NCBI GenBank assembly: GCA_903883965.1
Contig: CAISCU010000054.1
Location: forward strand, 1-64,000
Direction: 5' to 3'
Length of the DNA stretch: 64,000 bases
Origin: an uncultured Bacteroidota bacterium
GTDB taxonomy: Bacteria > Bacteroidota > Bacteroidia > UKL13-3
Shown piece after piece: positions 37,508 to 45,178 of this stretch. The stretch's first letter is position 1; every line of letters starts with the position of its first letter. The notes beneath the pieces are model-generated. The model was not told the origin of the DNA and did no database searches. It was given only the letters and a program-made list of their open reading frames with translations. The position numbers and the translations under genes were made by a program.

Positions 37508-38465
37508 AGTAGTCGTTTTTAGTATATTTTTTAGCTTATTTACACAGGTTGGTTTTGCGCAGGTTTTAACAGATCCAGATATGGCATTGCCAGACTCTTT
37601 GCAGCTCAGTGAACTGGAAGAAGAAGAGGAAGAAGAGGCTGAATCTGAAGAATACGATAGTTTGGTTGTTACCCCAAGTAATAAATATTGGGATTTTATC
37701 AGACCTCGAAATTTTTATTTTGATACTGCATTTGCACCAGCATCACAATTTTATTCTAAATGGGACACCATTACAATTAACCCTTACAAACAAGATTTAA
37801 AGGCAATGGAAGATACCATTAATCTGGTATTGGGAAATTATGATGATTGTGCATTTCATCCACCAGCCATTGGTGATTTAAGTTCAGGATTTGGATTTAG
37901 AAAATGGGGTAGACGTCTGAAATTTCATTTTGGAACCGATATCCGAATGGAAATTGGAGACCCCGTATATGCTGCTTTTGAAGGAGTGGTTAGAATTGCT
38001 AAAAGAAGTGCCGATTATGGCTATGTAGTTTTAATCAGGCACAACAATGGTTTAGAAACGCTGTATGCACATTTCTCTCAATTATTAGCATATCCCGGAC
38101 AACCCGTAAAAGGTGGAGACATTATAGGTTTGGCAGGAAGTACAGGCCGATCTACTGGGCCACATTTACATTTTGAAGTCAGGTTCAAAGGTGAAAAAAT
38201 CAATCCATCTACATTGATTCATTTTCCTAGTGGATCACTGTTAGCCGATACCTTTCAAGTAGAAAAAGGTTGTTTCAAACATTTGTATGAGGTTAAATCG
38301 GCTAAATTAAAAGCTCAGGTTCCAAAATATACAAAAGCCCTTAAGAATGATACCATCAGAAAAATTGCTGCTAGGTATGGTTTGAGTGCAAAAAAATTAA
38401 GTAGAATCAATAGGATCTCTTCTAAGACCAAACTAAAAAGAGGAAGAAGAATCAGACTGCGTTAG
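37497..38465 (+). CDS. M23 family peptidase with C-terminal LysM domain
   Basis: The 322-residue protein has a signal peptide (VVFSIFFSLFTQVGFAQ), an acidic run (ELEEEEEEEAESEEYD), and an M23/LytM domain at residues about 125-245. The zinc ligands are visible in FHFGTDIRM (His-x3-Asp) and HLHFEV, with LYAHFS also present, so the enzyme appears active and would cut peptidoglycan cross-bridges. The last 45 residues form a LysM peptidoglycan-binding domain (YTKALKNDTIRKIAARYG, RISSKTKLKRGRRIRLR). It overlaps ribF by 11 bases, so it is co-transcribed with it. It converges on the hydrolase gene with a four-base overlap. Confidence 0.9.
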   Translation: MKFKVVVFSIFFSLFTQVGFAQVLTDPDMALPDSLQLSELEEEEEEEAESEEYDSLVVTPSNKYWDFIRPRNFYFDTAFAPASQFYSKWDTITINPYKQDLKAMEDTINLVLGNYDDCAFHPPAIGDLSSGFGFRKWGRRLKFHFGTDIRMEIGDPVYAAFEGVVRIAKRSADYGYVVLIRHNNGLETLYAHFSQLLAYPGQPVKGGDIIGLAGSTGRSTGPHLHFEVRFKGEKINPSTLIHFPSGSLLADTFQVEKGCFKHLYEVKSAKLKAQVPKYTKALKNDTIRKIAARYGLSAKKLSRINRISSKTKLKRGRRIRLR

Positions 38466-39223
38466 TGCCTTTTCAAAAAATTCAATACCAAATTCATTAA
38501 CAAGACAGGTTGGTCGGCATGCACCCAATGACCGGCATTTTCAATGGTCTCTAAGGTGTATCTTGGAAATAACTCCTTCATTTGTTGGTTGTCCGAATCT
38601 TGTATGTATATAGAATTGCCTCCTCTAATAAAAAGGGTGTCACCTAAAAATTGTCTGTTTGGAGCTATTGCCTGTACTACCTGATCATAATCTCTTAATA
38701 AAACAGGTACATTCATTTTCCAGCTATAATTACCAGCATCATTTCTGTCTAAATTCTTCATGATAAACTGACGAACGCCAAAGTCAGGTAAATAAGGTAG
38801 TAATGCGCTTTCAACTTCTTTACGAGATTTCATGCCTTCGAGCTGTACCTCTTGTAAAGCTCTTAAAACGTCGTCATGCCCCCTTTTGTATAGTTTAGGT
38901 GCAATATCAACTACAATCAATTGATTGACCATTGTAGGGTAATGTAATGCAAATTCCATGGCTACTTTTCCTCCCATAGAATGCCCCATGAGTTGAACCA
39001 TTTTCAAATCATGTGTTTGAATAAATGCATAAACATCGTTAACCATGTCTTGAATTGAATGAGTAGGGGCATGGAATGATTTACCATGATTTCTGAGGTC
39101 AATGGTATAAACCTTTAAATATTTTCCCAATTCATTGGCAATGGTATGCCAGTTGTCTAATGAGCCTAAGAAACCATGTAATATGAGCAAAGGCTGACCA
39201 CTTCCATAAACTTTATAATTCAT
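38462..39223 (-). CDS. Alpha/beta hydrolase (YbfF-like esterase)
   Basis: The 253-residue protein has the alpha/beta hydrolase pattern: LLILHGFLGSLDNW (oxyanion loop), IDLRNHGKS, the nucleophile elbow GHSMGG and the C-terminal histidine in ENAGHWVHADQP. The DLRNHGKS and HADQP forms are those of the YbfF group of thioesterase-like hydrolases. The natural substrate is unknown. ATG 39223 is chosen; a GTG at 39235 would begin directly after the T-run of the upstream terminator. It is cytosolic. It overlaps the M23 gene's 3' end by four bases. Confidence 0.87.
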   Translation of the reverse strand: MNYKVYGSGQPLLILHGFLGSLDNWHTIANELGKYLKVYTIDLRNHGKSFHAPTHSIQDMVNDVYAFIQTHDLKMVQLMGHSMGGKVAMEFALHYPTMVNQLIVVDIAPKLYKRGHDDVLRALQEVQLEGMKSRKEVESALLPYLPDFGVRQFIMKNLDRNDAGNYSWKMNVPVLLRDYDQVVQAIAPNRQFLGDTLFIRGGNSIYIQDSDNQQMKELFPRYTLETIENAGHWVHADQPVLLMNLVLNFLKRH

Positions 39224-39235
39224 TGTTATTTGCAC

Positions 39236-39256
39236 AAAAAAGCCGGATAAACCGGC
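39236..39256 (-). terminator. Intrinsic terminator of the TPR gene
   Basis: On the minus strand GCCGG-TTTAT-CCGGC (arms 39242-39246 and 39252-39256) is followed by six T residues. It is short but well placed, seven bases after the TPR gene stop and just before the hydrolase start. Confidence 0.7.
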
Positions 39257-39262
39257 CTTTCA

Positions 39263-40909
39263 TTATTTTAATTCACTCAATACTTTTTTTGCATTCACAT
39301 TTTCTGGGTCTAAATCCAAGACCTTTTTGTAATGCTCTCTTGCTTTTGTTTTGCTATCTGCTAGTTTATCACGTACCAAATAATAATAGCCAAGGTAGCT
39401 GTATGCATTTACTAAATCCTTTTTCCATTTCTCTTTGTTTGCTTCAAATTTTACAGCATCAGCAGTTTGCAATTCAATGTACTTGTCCATTAAAGGTTTT
39501 GGTAAATCAGTTTTTGATTCAGGGTCTAATGCCGATAAACTCATACCTCTCCAATAATAAGCATCTGCATAGTCAGCCTTCATTTCGTTTACTTTAGCAA
39601 AAGCGGAGTCAGCATCGTTATATGCTTTGCCAAAATAATAGGCTCTACCCATTAAGTAATAATCAACAACAGTTACCTTTTTAGCCAAACCGATGTATTT
39701 CTTAAACATATCGCCAGCATCTTTAAATTTCTTTTGTTTGTTTAACAGTTTTGCAATGTCAGCATACACTTCAACTTGAGATGGATCAATAGTCAATGCC
39801 ATACTCATATGCGCCGAAGCCAAAGAATCTTTTCCAACAACTTTTGATTCCAATCGGCCTAAATACAAATAGTCTGTTGCTGTAATTTTACTGGTATCTG
39901 TTTTACTGAAATAATAATTCAATGCTTCCAAGCCAGTATTTGCTTTGGCAGTATCTGTTTTGGTTGCAATTGTTTCGTAAACAGCATAAGCTTTTAACTT
40001 GTAAAGTAAGATGTTCTTTTTGTCGGTCTTTTGAATTTCATCAATTTTTTCAAATGCCGATTCATAGTCTTTACTCAAGAATAAAATTCTGGCAAATCTA
40101 ATTTGGTTAGCAGTGCTGGGCTCTGAATTGTTTAGGTAATTTGAGTAAGCTTCTTTTGCCTTGGCAAAATTACGTTTTGCATAATGCAGTTCTGCCTGGT
40201 ATTTCCAGGCTGAAGCATAATTAGGGTCTTTTTCAAAAGCCCTATTTAAGTCTGTTTGTGCAGCTTCGTAATTTTTAACCCTTAACCAAATAACAGCAAC
40301 CCTCGAATAAGCCTTAGGATTGTTTGGCTCCAAAGCAATTGCCCTTTCATAAAATGTAGCGGCATTGCCACCATCATTTCTTTCAAGGTAAACATCACCA
40401 GCTGCAATTAAAAAACTATAATTCTTTTTATTCTGCTCATAGCCCATAACAACTAATTGTTCGGCCGAATCAAGCATTTTATCTTGTGCATTGTTCACCA
40501 TTGCAGAAGCAACCAATTCCAAAGTTTGAATATCCGTCACAACCCCATTTCTGGTTTTACTAAAAGACAAAGCCTTGTTAAATTGTACCAGTGCTAGGTC
40601 TTTTTTTCCTTCCATCAACTTCAATTCTCCCAATCCGGCATAATTGCTTGCATGAGTAGGAGCGTTACTGATTCCATTTTGATAGGTCATTTCTGCAGAA
40701 TCCAATTGGATTAAATTGGTATAAGTCTGACCTAGATAATAATACAAAATACCATTTGTAGGTTCTTGTTGAATCATTGATTTAAAAATGCTCCTGGCTT
40801 GTTCATATTTTTCAAAATCCAAAGCTTTCATACCCGCTTCAAGTTGCTGGGCCCTTAAACTTTGAAAGTTCAATAATAACAAGGCTAAAATGACATAAAT
40901 GGTTTTCAT
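39263..40909 (-). CDS. Periplasmic tetratricopeptide-repeat protein
   Basis: The 548-residue protein has a signal peptide (MKTIYVILALLLLNFQSLRAQ, cleavage near residue 21) and is filled by TPR units over nearly its whole length. Clear ones include MKALDFEKYEQARSIFKSM, GILYYYLGQTYTNL, NYAGLGELKLMEGKKDLAL, PKAYSRVAVIWLRVKNYEAA, ASAWKYQAELHYAKRNFAKA and the last one ending EHYKKVLDLDPENVNAKK. It probably works as a scaffold in the periplasm or at the outer membrane. It is ten bases downstream of the PstS-like gene and thus in the group behind the TonB system. A terminator closes the unit. Confidence 0.85.
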   Translation of the reverse strand: MKTIYVILALLLLNFQSLRAQQLEAGMKALDFEKYEQARSIFKSMIQQEPTNGILYYYLGQTYTNLIQLDSAEMTYQNGISNAPTHASNYAGLGELKLMEGKKDLALVQFNKALSFSKTRNGVVTDIQTLELVASAMVNNAQDKMLDSAEQLVVMGYEQNKKNYSFLIAAGDVYLERNDGGNAATFYERAIALEPNNPKAYSRVAVIWLRVKNYEAAQTDLNRAFEKDPNYASAWKYQAELHYAKRNFAKAKEAYSNYLNNSEPSTANQIRFARILFLSKDYESAFEKIDEIQKTDKKNILLYKLKAYAVYETIATKTDTAKANTGLEALNYYFSKTDTSKITATDYLYLGRLESKVVGKDSLASAHMSMALTIDPSQVEVYADIAKLLNKQKKFKDAGDMFKKYIGLAKKVTVVDYYLMGRAYYFGKAYNDADSAFAKVNEMKADYADAYYWRGMSLSALDPESKTDLPKPLMDKYIELQTADAVKFEANKEKWKKDLVNAYSYLGYYYLVRDKLADSKTKAREHYKKVLDLDPENVNAKKVLSELK

Positions 40910-40918
40910 GATGAATGC

Positions 40919-41848
40919 TTATTGTGTTAATTCGATGGTTCTGATGGCGGCCCTTGAAGGAACCAATCCTGATTTTAAAATAATTCTTTGTCCTTGGTCG
41001 CCTGAAATAAAGCTAGCAAAGCCTGTGCCAAGCCCTGATTTAGCCTCTCTACTCACTAAAAATACTTCTCTCCAAAAAGGATATTGTCTCAAGTGAATGT
41101 TAGCCTGAATGGGTTTCCATGTAATGCTTTCGTAGTTGATTTTTTTAGGAACTATATCCGCAACTTTAATTTGTTTGTAAAAGTATTTTACCAAACTATC
41201 ATCTGGGTCACTGATCCAGCTAATTCCAATAATGCCTATTGCATGGTTATTTTTTTCTACATAACTCACCACTTCTTTGTTTGAATTGACAGCAAAACAT
41301 TGTTTGCTTAATTGCTTATTCAATCCTAAACTATCTGATAAAAGGCGAATGGCACCAGAGGCAGGATTGTCAAAAACAACCTGAATTTGGCCTTGGTGTT
41401 TGGGGTTAATTTGATTCCAATTGGTAAAAGTGCCGTTTAAGATTTGTTTGATTTGACCAACATTGAATAGGGTATCTTTATTGGATTTATTTAAAATAAA
41501 TGCAATGGCATCAGATGCAATTTTAATAGACCTTGAACGACTAATTTTTTGCTCTTTGAGTTGATTTTCTTCGTCAGCATTCATTTTTCGTGTCACAAAT
41601 GCCATGCGAGCACTGTCTTTTAAAACCAAATCAATGGCATGTTGTTCGTTTGTAAAAATAAGGTTTATGTGCGCGTTAGGATACAATGACTCAAAAACAT
41701 CTTTTTCAGCCTCTGCAATTGGCCTGAGGCTTTCATCACAACTAACAGTAATGTTACCAGAAGTTGGCGTGTCAATTGCTTTTGGCTTATCGTCATTACA
41801 AGATGCAATGATTAAAAATCCCAAAACTATAAAAAGAAATTGCCTCAT
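40919..41848 (-). CDS. PstS-like substrate-binding lipoprotein
   Basis: The 309-residue protein has a lipoprotein signal (FLIIASC, Cys 17) and matches the PstS family: GNITVSCDESLRPIAEA, a SAR..AFVTRKM segment, IKIASDAIAFILNKSN, LNGTFTNWNQINP, DNPASGAIRLLSD and GISWISD. These are the strands and the phosphate-loop region of phosphate-binding proteins. However, the pstC, pstA, pstB and phoU genes are not nearby. The gene overlaps the small membrane protein by four bases (ATGA) and lies in the group behind exbB-exbD-exbD-tonB. Another role (sensing, or capture of phosphate or another anion at the outer membrane) is possible. Family call is good; ligand is inference. Confidence 0.82.
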   Translation of the reverse strand: MRQFLFIVLGFLIIASCNDDKPKAIDTPTSGNITVSCDESLRPIAEAEKDVFESLYPNAHINLIFTNEQHAIDLVLKDSARMAFVTRKMNADEENQLKEQKISRSRSIKIASDAIAFILNKSNKDTLFNVGQIKQILNGTFTNWNQINPKHQGQIQVVFDNPASGAIRLLSDSLGLNKQLSKQCFAVNSNKEVVSYVEKNNHAIGIIGISWISDPDDSLVKYFYKQIKVADIVPKKINYESITWKPIQANIHLRQYPFWREVFLVSREAKSGLGTGFASFISGDQGQRIILKSGLVPSRAAIRTIELTQ

Positions 41849-42012
41849 GATTTATAAAATCGAAACAGTCTAATGAAACCATAAACAACCAAAGCTGCGG
41901 CAACTACATTTCTAGTTGTTTCGCTCATTTCAGGCAGTATAGGATAAACAAATACCATTATTCCCAAAACAATGTACAATACACCCATAATGGCATGCAA
42001 ATAACGGATCAT
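41845..42012 (-). CDS. 55-residue membrane protein upstream of the PstS-like gene
   Basis: This short gene starts at ATG 42012 and ends in a TGA that overlaps the PstS-like start (ATGA). Reading the minus strand gives MIRYLHAIMGVLYIVLGIM for the first 19 residues, then a hydrophobic stretch to YPILPEMSE, then TTRNVVAAALVVYGFIRL and RFYKS. It is a two-helix membrane protein: helix one at about 7-26 and helix two at about 35-50, with basic ends. A purine-rich AGAAAGGAAA lies about 10-15 bases before the ATG and can serve as ribosome-binding site. Hydrophobic pattern, RBS and start-stop coupling argue that it is real. No family is recognised. Confidence 0.72.
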   Translation of the reverse strand: MIRYLHAIMGVLYIVLGIMVFVYPILPEMSETTRNVVAAALVVYGFIRLFRFYKS

Positions 42013-42053
42013 AATTTGTTTTTCCTTTCTGAATATTGCTTCATTTATTTCAA

Positions 42054-42118
42054 CAAAAAAAACCTGACTTATTCAACAGCAATTGCTATAGCAATTACAT
42101 GCAAAATAAGCCAGGTTT
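42054..42118 (-). terminator. Terminator after tonB
   Basis: Arms 42060-42073 and 42105-42118 pair over 14 bases on the minus strand (AAACCTGGCTTATT with AATAAGTCAGGTTT, one G-U pair), followed by a T-run. Inside the 31-base loop is a perfect 16-base palindrome, AATTGCTATAGCAATT. It separates the tonB operon from the small membrane protein and PstS-like genes, at least in part. Confidence 0.78.
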
Positions 42119-42125
42119 GTTCAAA

Positions 42126-42923
42126 TTAGTTTAATTGGAATCTGATCGGTAAAGTGAATTTAACGTATACAGGTTTACCATTTTGTTTACCAGGTGTCCA
42201 TGGTGGCATTGATTTAACAACACGCAAAGCTTCTTCGTCCAATCCCCAATTGAGTTTTTTACCTACTTGTTCCAATTGAGAGATTTTACCATCAGAACCC
42301 ACCACAAAGGTTAAAATTACTTTTCCTTCAATGCTGTTTTCTCTAGCCAAAGGAGGGTATTGAATGTTTTTACTCAAGTATTTGTACATTTCTTCTGCGC
42401 CTCCTGGAAATTCAGGCATTTGCTCTGCAAAAGTCATAATTTCAGGAGAATCTCCGTCACCATCACCTTCAACCAAACTTGCATCTACTCCATTTGGATC
42501 ACCTTCTACGGTTGCTGCACCAGCATCTTTGTCCTTCATGTCTTCTTGTGCAGGTGGTGGCTCGTCTTGAGGAACTTCTTCATCAGGCTTAATTTCTGGA
42601 GGAGTAAACTTTACCGTACTTTTAAGTGGAGGAGGAGGTTCAGTAGGAGGGGGTGGTGGTTCGTTTTTATCAATTGGTGGCGGTTCTTCTAAGGTGTTTA
42701 CCTCAGTAACTTTTACCTCATTTTCTTTAGGAATTTTTGATTTGATATAATTGATAATTACAGGAGCAGAGATACAGGTAGTAAACAACAAGATAGAGAA
42801 TACAATTCCCTTCAGGGTGTTTTCATCGCTTTTTTTGCGAAGCACATAAGCTCCATATGATTGATTTCTACCTTGAAAGATGAGATCAACCCATTTATTT
42901 TCGAAAATGTTAACTTTAGCCAT
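42126..42923 (-). CDS. tonB: Energy transducer TonB
   Basis: The 265-residue protein has a cytosolic N terminus (VDLIFQGRNQSYGAYVLRKK), one membrane helix at about residues 38-58 (GIVFSILLFTTCISAPVII), a proline-rich periplasmic spacer (EPPPIDKNEPPPPPTEPPPPL), and a TonB C-terminal domain from about residue 165 (MPEFPGG, YPPLARENSIEGKVILTF, KSMPPWTPGKQNGKPV). MPEFPGG before the domain is usual in Bacteroidota. TonB passes the energy of the ExbB/ExbD motor to outer-membrane receptors. It is the last gene of the exbB-exbD-exbD-tonB unit, 11 bases after the second exbD, and a hairpin terminator follows. No TonB-dependent receptor gene is in the window. Confidence 0.94.
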   Translation of the reverse strand: MAKVNIFENKWVDLIFQGRNQSYGAYVLRKKSDENTLKGIVFSILLFTTCISAPVIINYIKSKIPKENEVKVTEVNTLEEPPPIDKNEPPPPPTEPPPPLKSTVKFTPPEIKPDEEVPQDEPPPAQEDMKDKDAGAATVEGDPNGVDASLVEGDGDGDSPEIMTFAEQMPEFPGGAEEMYKYLSKNIQYPPLARENSIEGKVILTFVVGSDGKISQLEQVGKKLNWGLDEEALRVVKSMPPWTPGKQNGKPVYVKFTLPIRFQLN

Positions 42924-42934
42924 GTCTTGATCTT

Positions 42935-43588
42935 TTATTTAACTGCCATTGCGGTTTGAATCAATTCCTTTTCAATATCAGTAATATCAACAATTGCATA
43001 CCTTCCAATATTGCAAATCAACATTTCATCTAAAATATCAACCAAGTTTTTGTATTTGGCCTTATCATCTGCTTTGATAACGACAATTAAAGCATCTTTG
43101 TTGTTCTTGATAGCAGAAATATTTGCACGCATGGTAGCTTCATCAATTTGATTCAATCTGTACATTTGTTTATAGATTGGAATTGAATCTAAGTTGTTGA
43201 ATCCTTTAGCTGCAAGTAGTTCTCTATTTTTTGTCAATAGGGTAGAACGTATACCAGCTTTACTAAAATCAGTAATGATTGGGGTTTCTGGTTCTCCTGT
43301 CTTTTCGTTAATGAAATAATAAACAATCTTGTCGTTTTCAGTCAACAATACGGTTATTGCTTGAGATGCTTTTACCTTGGTTTTATCAACTTCTTCAACT
43401 TTGTCCTTAACGGGCATGTTGATTTCCATTGTTTTTGGTTTGTTCATGGAAGTGGTCAACATGAAAAAGGTAATGAGCAAAAAGCCCAAATCTACCATGG
43501 GTGTAAAGTCTACACGGGTAGATAGTTTCTTGCCTTTTGGTTTACCGCCTTTTTTATGGCCACCGCCACCGCCTTCTATTTCTGCCAT
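42935..43588 (-). CDS. exbD: ExbD/TolR family biopolymer transporter (second copy)
   Basis: The 217-residue protein has a glycine/lysine-rich N terminus (EGGGGGHKKGGKPKGKKLS), one membrane helix with the conserved aspartate that carries protons (MVDLGFLLITFFML, Asp 33), and a periplasmic domain that ends KADDKAKYKNLVDILDEM. It forms the motor with ExbB. The periplasmic part is longer than in E. coli ExbD (141 residues). It differs strongly from the first copy, apart from the helix. It is seven bases after that copy and 11 before tonB. Confidence 0.92.
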   Translation of the reverse strand: MAEIEGGGGGHKKGGKPKGKKLSTRVDFTPMVDLGFLLITFFMLTTSMNKPKTMEINMPVKDKVEEVDKTKVKASQAITVLLTENDKIVYYFINEKTGEPETPIITDFSKAGIRSTLLTKNRELLAAKGFNNLDSIPIYKQMYRLNQIDEATMRANISAIKNNKDALIVVIKADDKAKYKNLVDILDEMLICNIGRYAIVDITDIEKELIQTAMAVK

Positions 43589-43595
43589 AGTTAAA

Positions 43596-44198
43596 TTATT
43601 CTACCGGTTCGGTATTTAAATTGGTTATAAAATTAAATCGGTTTACTTTTTTATCCTGTAAGGTTGCAATCACTTGCTTTACAATTGGATAATTGGTTTC
43701 CTGATCACCTTTAATGGCTACGCGAACATTGTTATTTACCAAACGAGACTGCCAAATCCAATCAGCCAGCTCATTGTTCAATGAATCGGCAGGTATGCCT
43801 GCTTGTTGAATTTTAGCTCTTTCTTCTGTTTTAAGTGCAAGCAATTGTTTAAGCTGCCCAAATGGAACCCCAAAACTTGACATCAAAGAAAAGCTTTTTA
43901 TTTCTTCAGGAGAAAATGGAACCTGCTTCAAAGCACTCATTTTTTTGATGAGTTCTTCTTTGTATTGCTGCCCTTCCAAATCAAAGAACACTCTACCGTC
44001 TCCGGCAATAGTGATGGTCATGATATCGATATCTGGCAATGGTACTTCAGCTATTGATGAAGGTGCATTAACAGTTACCGGTTCGTCCGGTTTAAATTGC
44101 GTTGCGAGCATAAAGAACGTCAGGAGCAAGAATGCTACGTCTGTCATAGCTGTCATGTCCACAGAGGTACTCTTACGCGGCACTTTAACCTTTGGCAT
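43596..44198 (-). CDS. exbD: ExbD/TolR family biopolymer transporter (first copy)
   Basis: The 200-residue protein has a basic N terminus (MPKVKVPRKSTSVDM), one membrane helix with the conserved proton-carrying aspartate (MTDVAFLLLTFFML, Asp 20) and a periplasmic domain with ITIAGDGRVFFDLEGQQY, typical of ExbD. Residues about 100-150 form an insertion relative to E. coli ExbD. The pair of different ExbD proteins in one operon is frequent in Bacteroidota; the motor may contain both, since ExbD works as a dimer. It is 41 bases downstream of exbB. Confidence 0.93.
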   Translation of the reverse strand: MPKVKVPRKSTSVDMTAMTDVAFLLLTFFMLATQFKPDEPVTVNAPSSIAEVPLPDIDIMTITIAGDGRVFFDLEGQQYKEELIKKMSALKQVPFSPEEIKSFSLMSSFGVPFGQLKQLLALKTEERAKIQQAGIPADSLNNELADWIWQSRLVNNNVRVAIKGDQETNYPIVKQVIATLQDKKVNRFNFITNLNTEPVE

Positions 44199-44239
44199 AG
44201 TATTGAATTAGTGTTTGGAAATCCGATTGAGAATCAATT

Positions 44240-45064
44240 TTATTTATGCTTTTCGGCAAAAGTTTGAACAATGCTAAATCCAGCTTCATCGATGGTATAT
44301 GTAATTTTATCGATTTTAGTTGTAAATACATTGTACATGATAATTGCAATTGCTGAGTTTCCGATACCCAAAGCAGTATTGATCAAAGCTTCAGAAATAC
44401 CATTCGCCAAACCTACTGAATCTGGAGCACCACCTGTTCCCAATGCTGAGAACGCACGAATCATACCCAATACAGTTCCTAATAAAGCAATCAAAGTAGA
44501 AACCGATGCCATGGTTGCAATAATAACCAAGTTCTTTTCTAACATTGGCAACTCAAGAGTTGTAGCTTCTTCTAATTCTTTTTGAATAGCCAAAACCTTT
44601 TGGTCTTTGTCCATACCTGAAGTAGCTTCCATTTCTTTGTATTTAGCCAAAGCAGTTCTAACAACGTTAGCTACAGAACCTTTTTGCTTGTCGCATTCAG
44701 CGATTGCTGCATCTACATTGTTAGCAGAAAGATGACCTTTCACTTTTCTAACAAATGATTCAGCATTTCCTGTACCCTGAGCTTTTGAAATTGTTAAGAA
44801 TCTTTCAATTGAAAAAGTTAAACTCATCAATACCAAAGAAAGCAAGATTGGTACAATAAAACCACCTTTGTAAATCAATCCCAAAACATGACCAACACCT
44901 TCTTCTACAGGGTGGTTTGCAGGGTCTCCACCTTGAAAATTAGATGAGTTACCCAATACAAATTTGTAAATCAAAATACCGGTAATTACCAGAATTGGAA
45001 TAGCGAAAGAAGCGAATTGACTCTTTAATGCGCTTTCTTTTTGAGGAGCTGCTACCTTGTTCAT
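44240..45064 (-). CDS. exbB: ExbB/TolQ/MotA family proton channel protein
   Basis: The 274-residue protein has three or more membrane segments: near 20-38 (FAIPILVITGILIYKFVLG), about 68-88 (GGFIVPILLSLVLMSLTF), 175-200 (LVIIATMASVSTLIALLGTV) and 225-250 (GISEALINTALGIGNSAIAI). The segment LLGTVLGMIRAFSALG is the family signature, like GTVWGI in TolQ. With the two ExbD copies and TonB it makes the proton-driven motor of the inner membrane. The first gene of the unit, it lies 114 bases downstream of nuoN. On the minus strand TTG, 19 bases and TTTTTTTG precede the ATG, a weak promoter match. Confidence 0.93.
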   Translation of the reverse strand: MNKVAAPQKESALKSQFASFAIPILVITGILIYKFVLGNSSNFQGGDPANHPVEEGVGHVLGLIYKGGFIVPILLSLVLMSLTFSIERFLTISKAQGTGNAESFVRKVKGHLSANNVDAAIAECDKQKGSVANVVRTALAKYKEMEATSGMDKDQKVLAIQKELEEATTLELPMLEKNLVIIATMASVSTLIALLGTVLGMIRAFSALGTGGAPDSVGLANGISEALINTALGIGNSAIAIIMYNVFTTKIDKITYTIDEAGFSIVQTFAEKHK

Positions 45065-45178
45065 TTTTTTTATTTATTATTTTTTAATTGTTGCAAAAAA
45101 AGTCATTTAAATTGAAATACCAAGCCTGTAAATGTGAAATTATTATGAATTTGCTTGTTTTGGTAGCTTGTTTTTCAA

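Noticed and set aside
42360-42692. Antisense frame across tonB, rich in Trp, Arg and Phe
   Set aside because: It mirrors the proline- and acid-rich spacer of TonB in reverse; composition is not protein-like.
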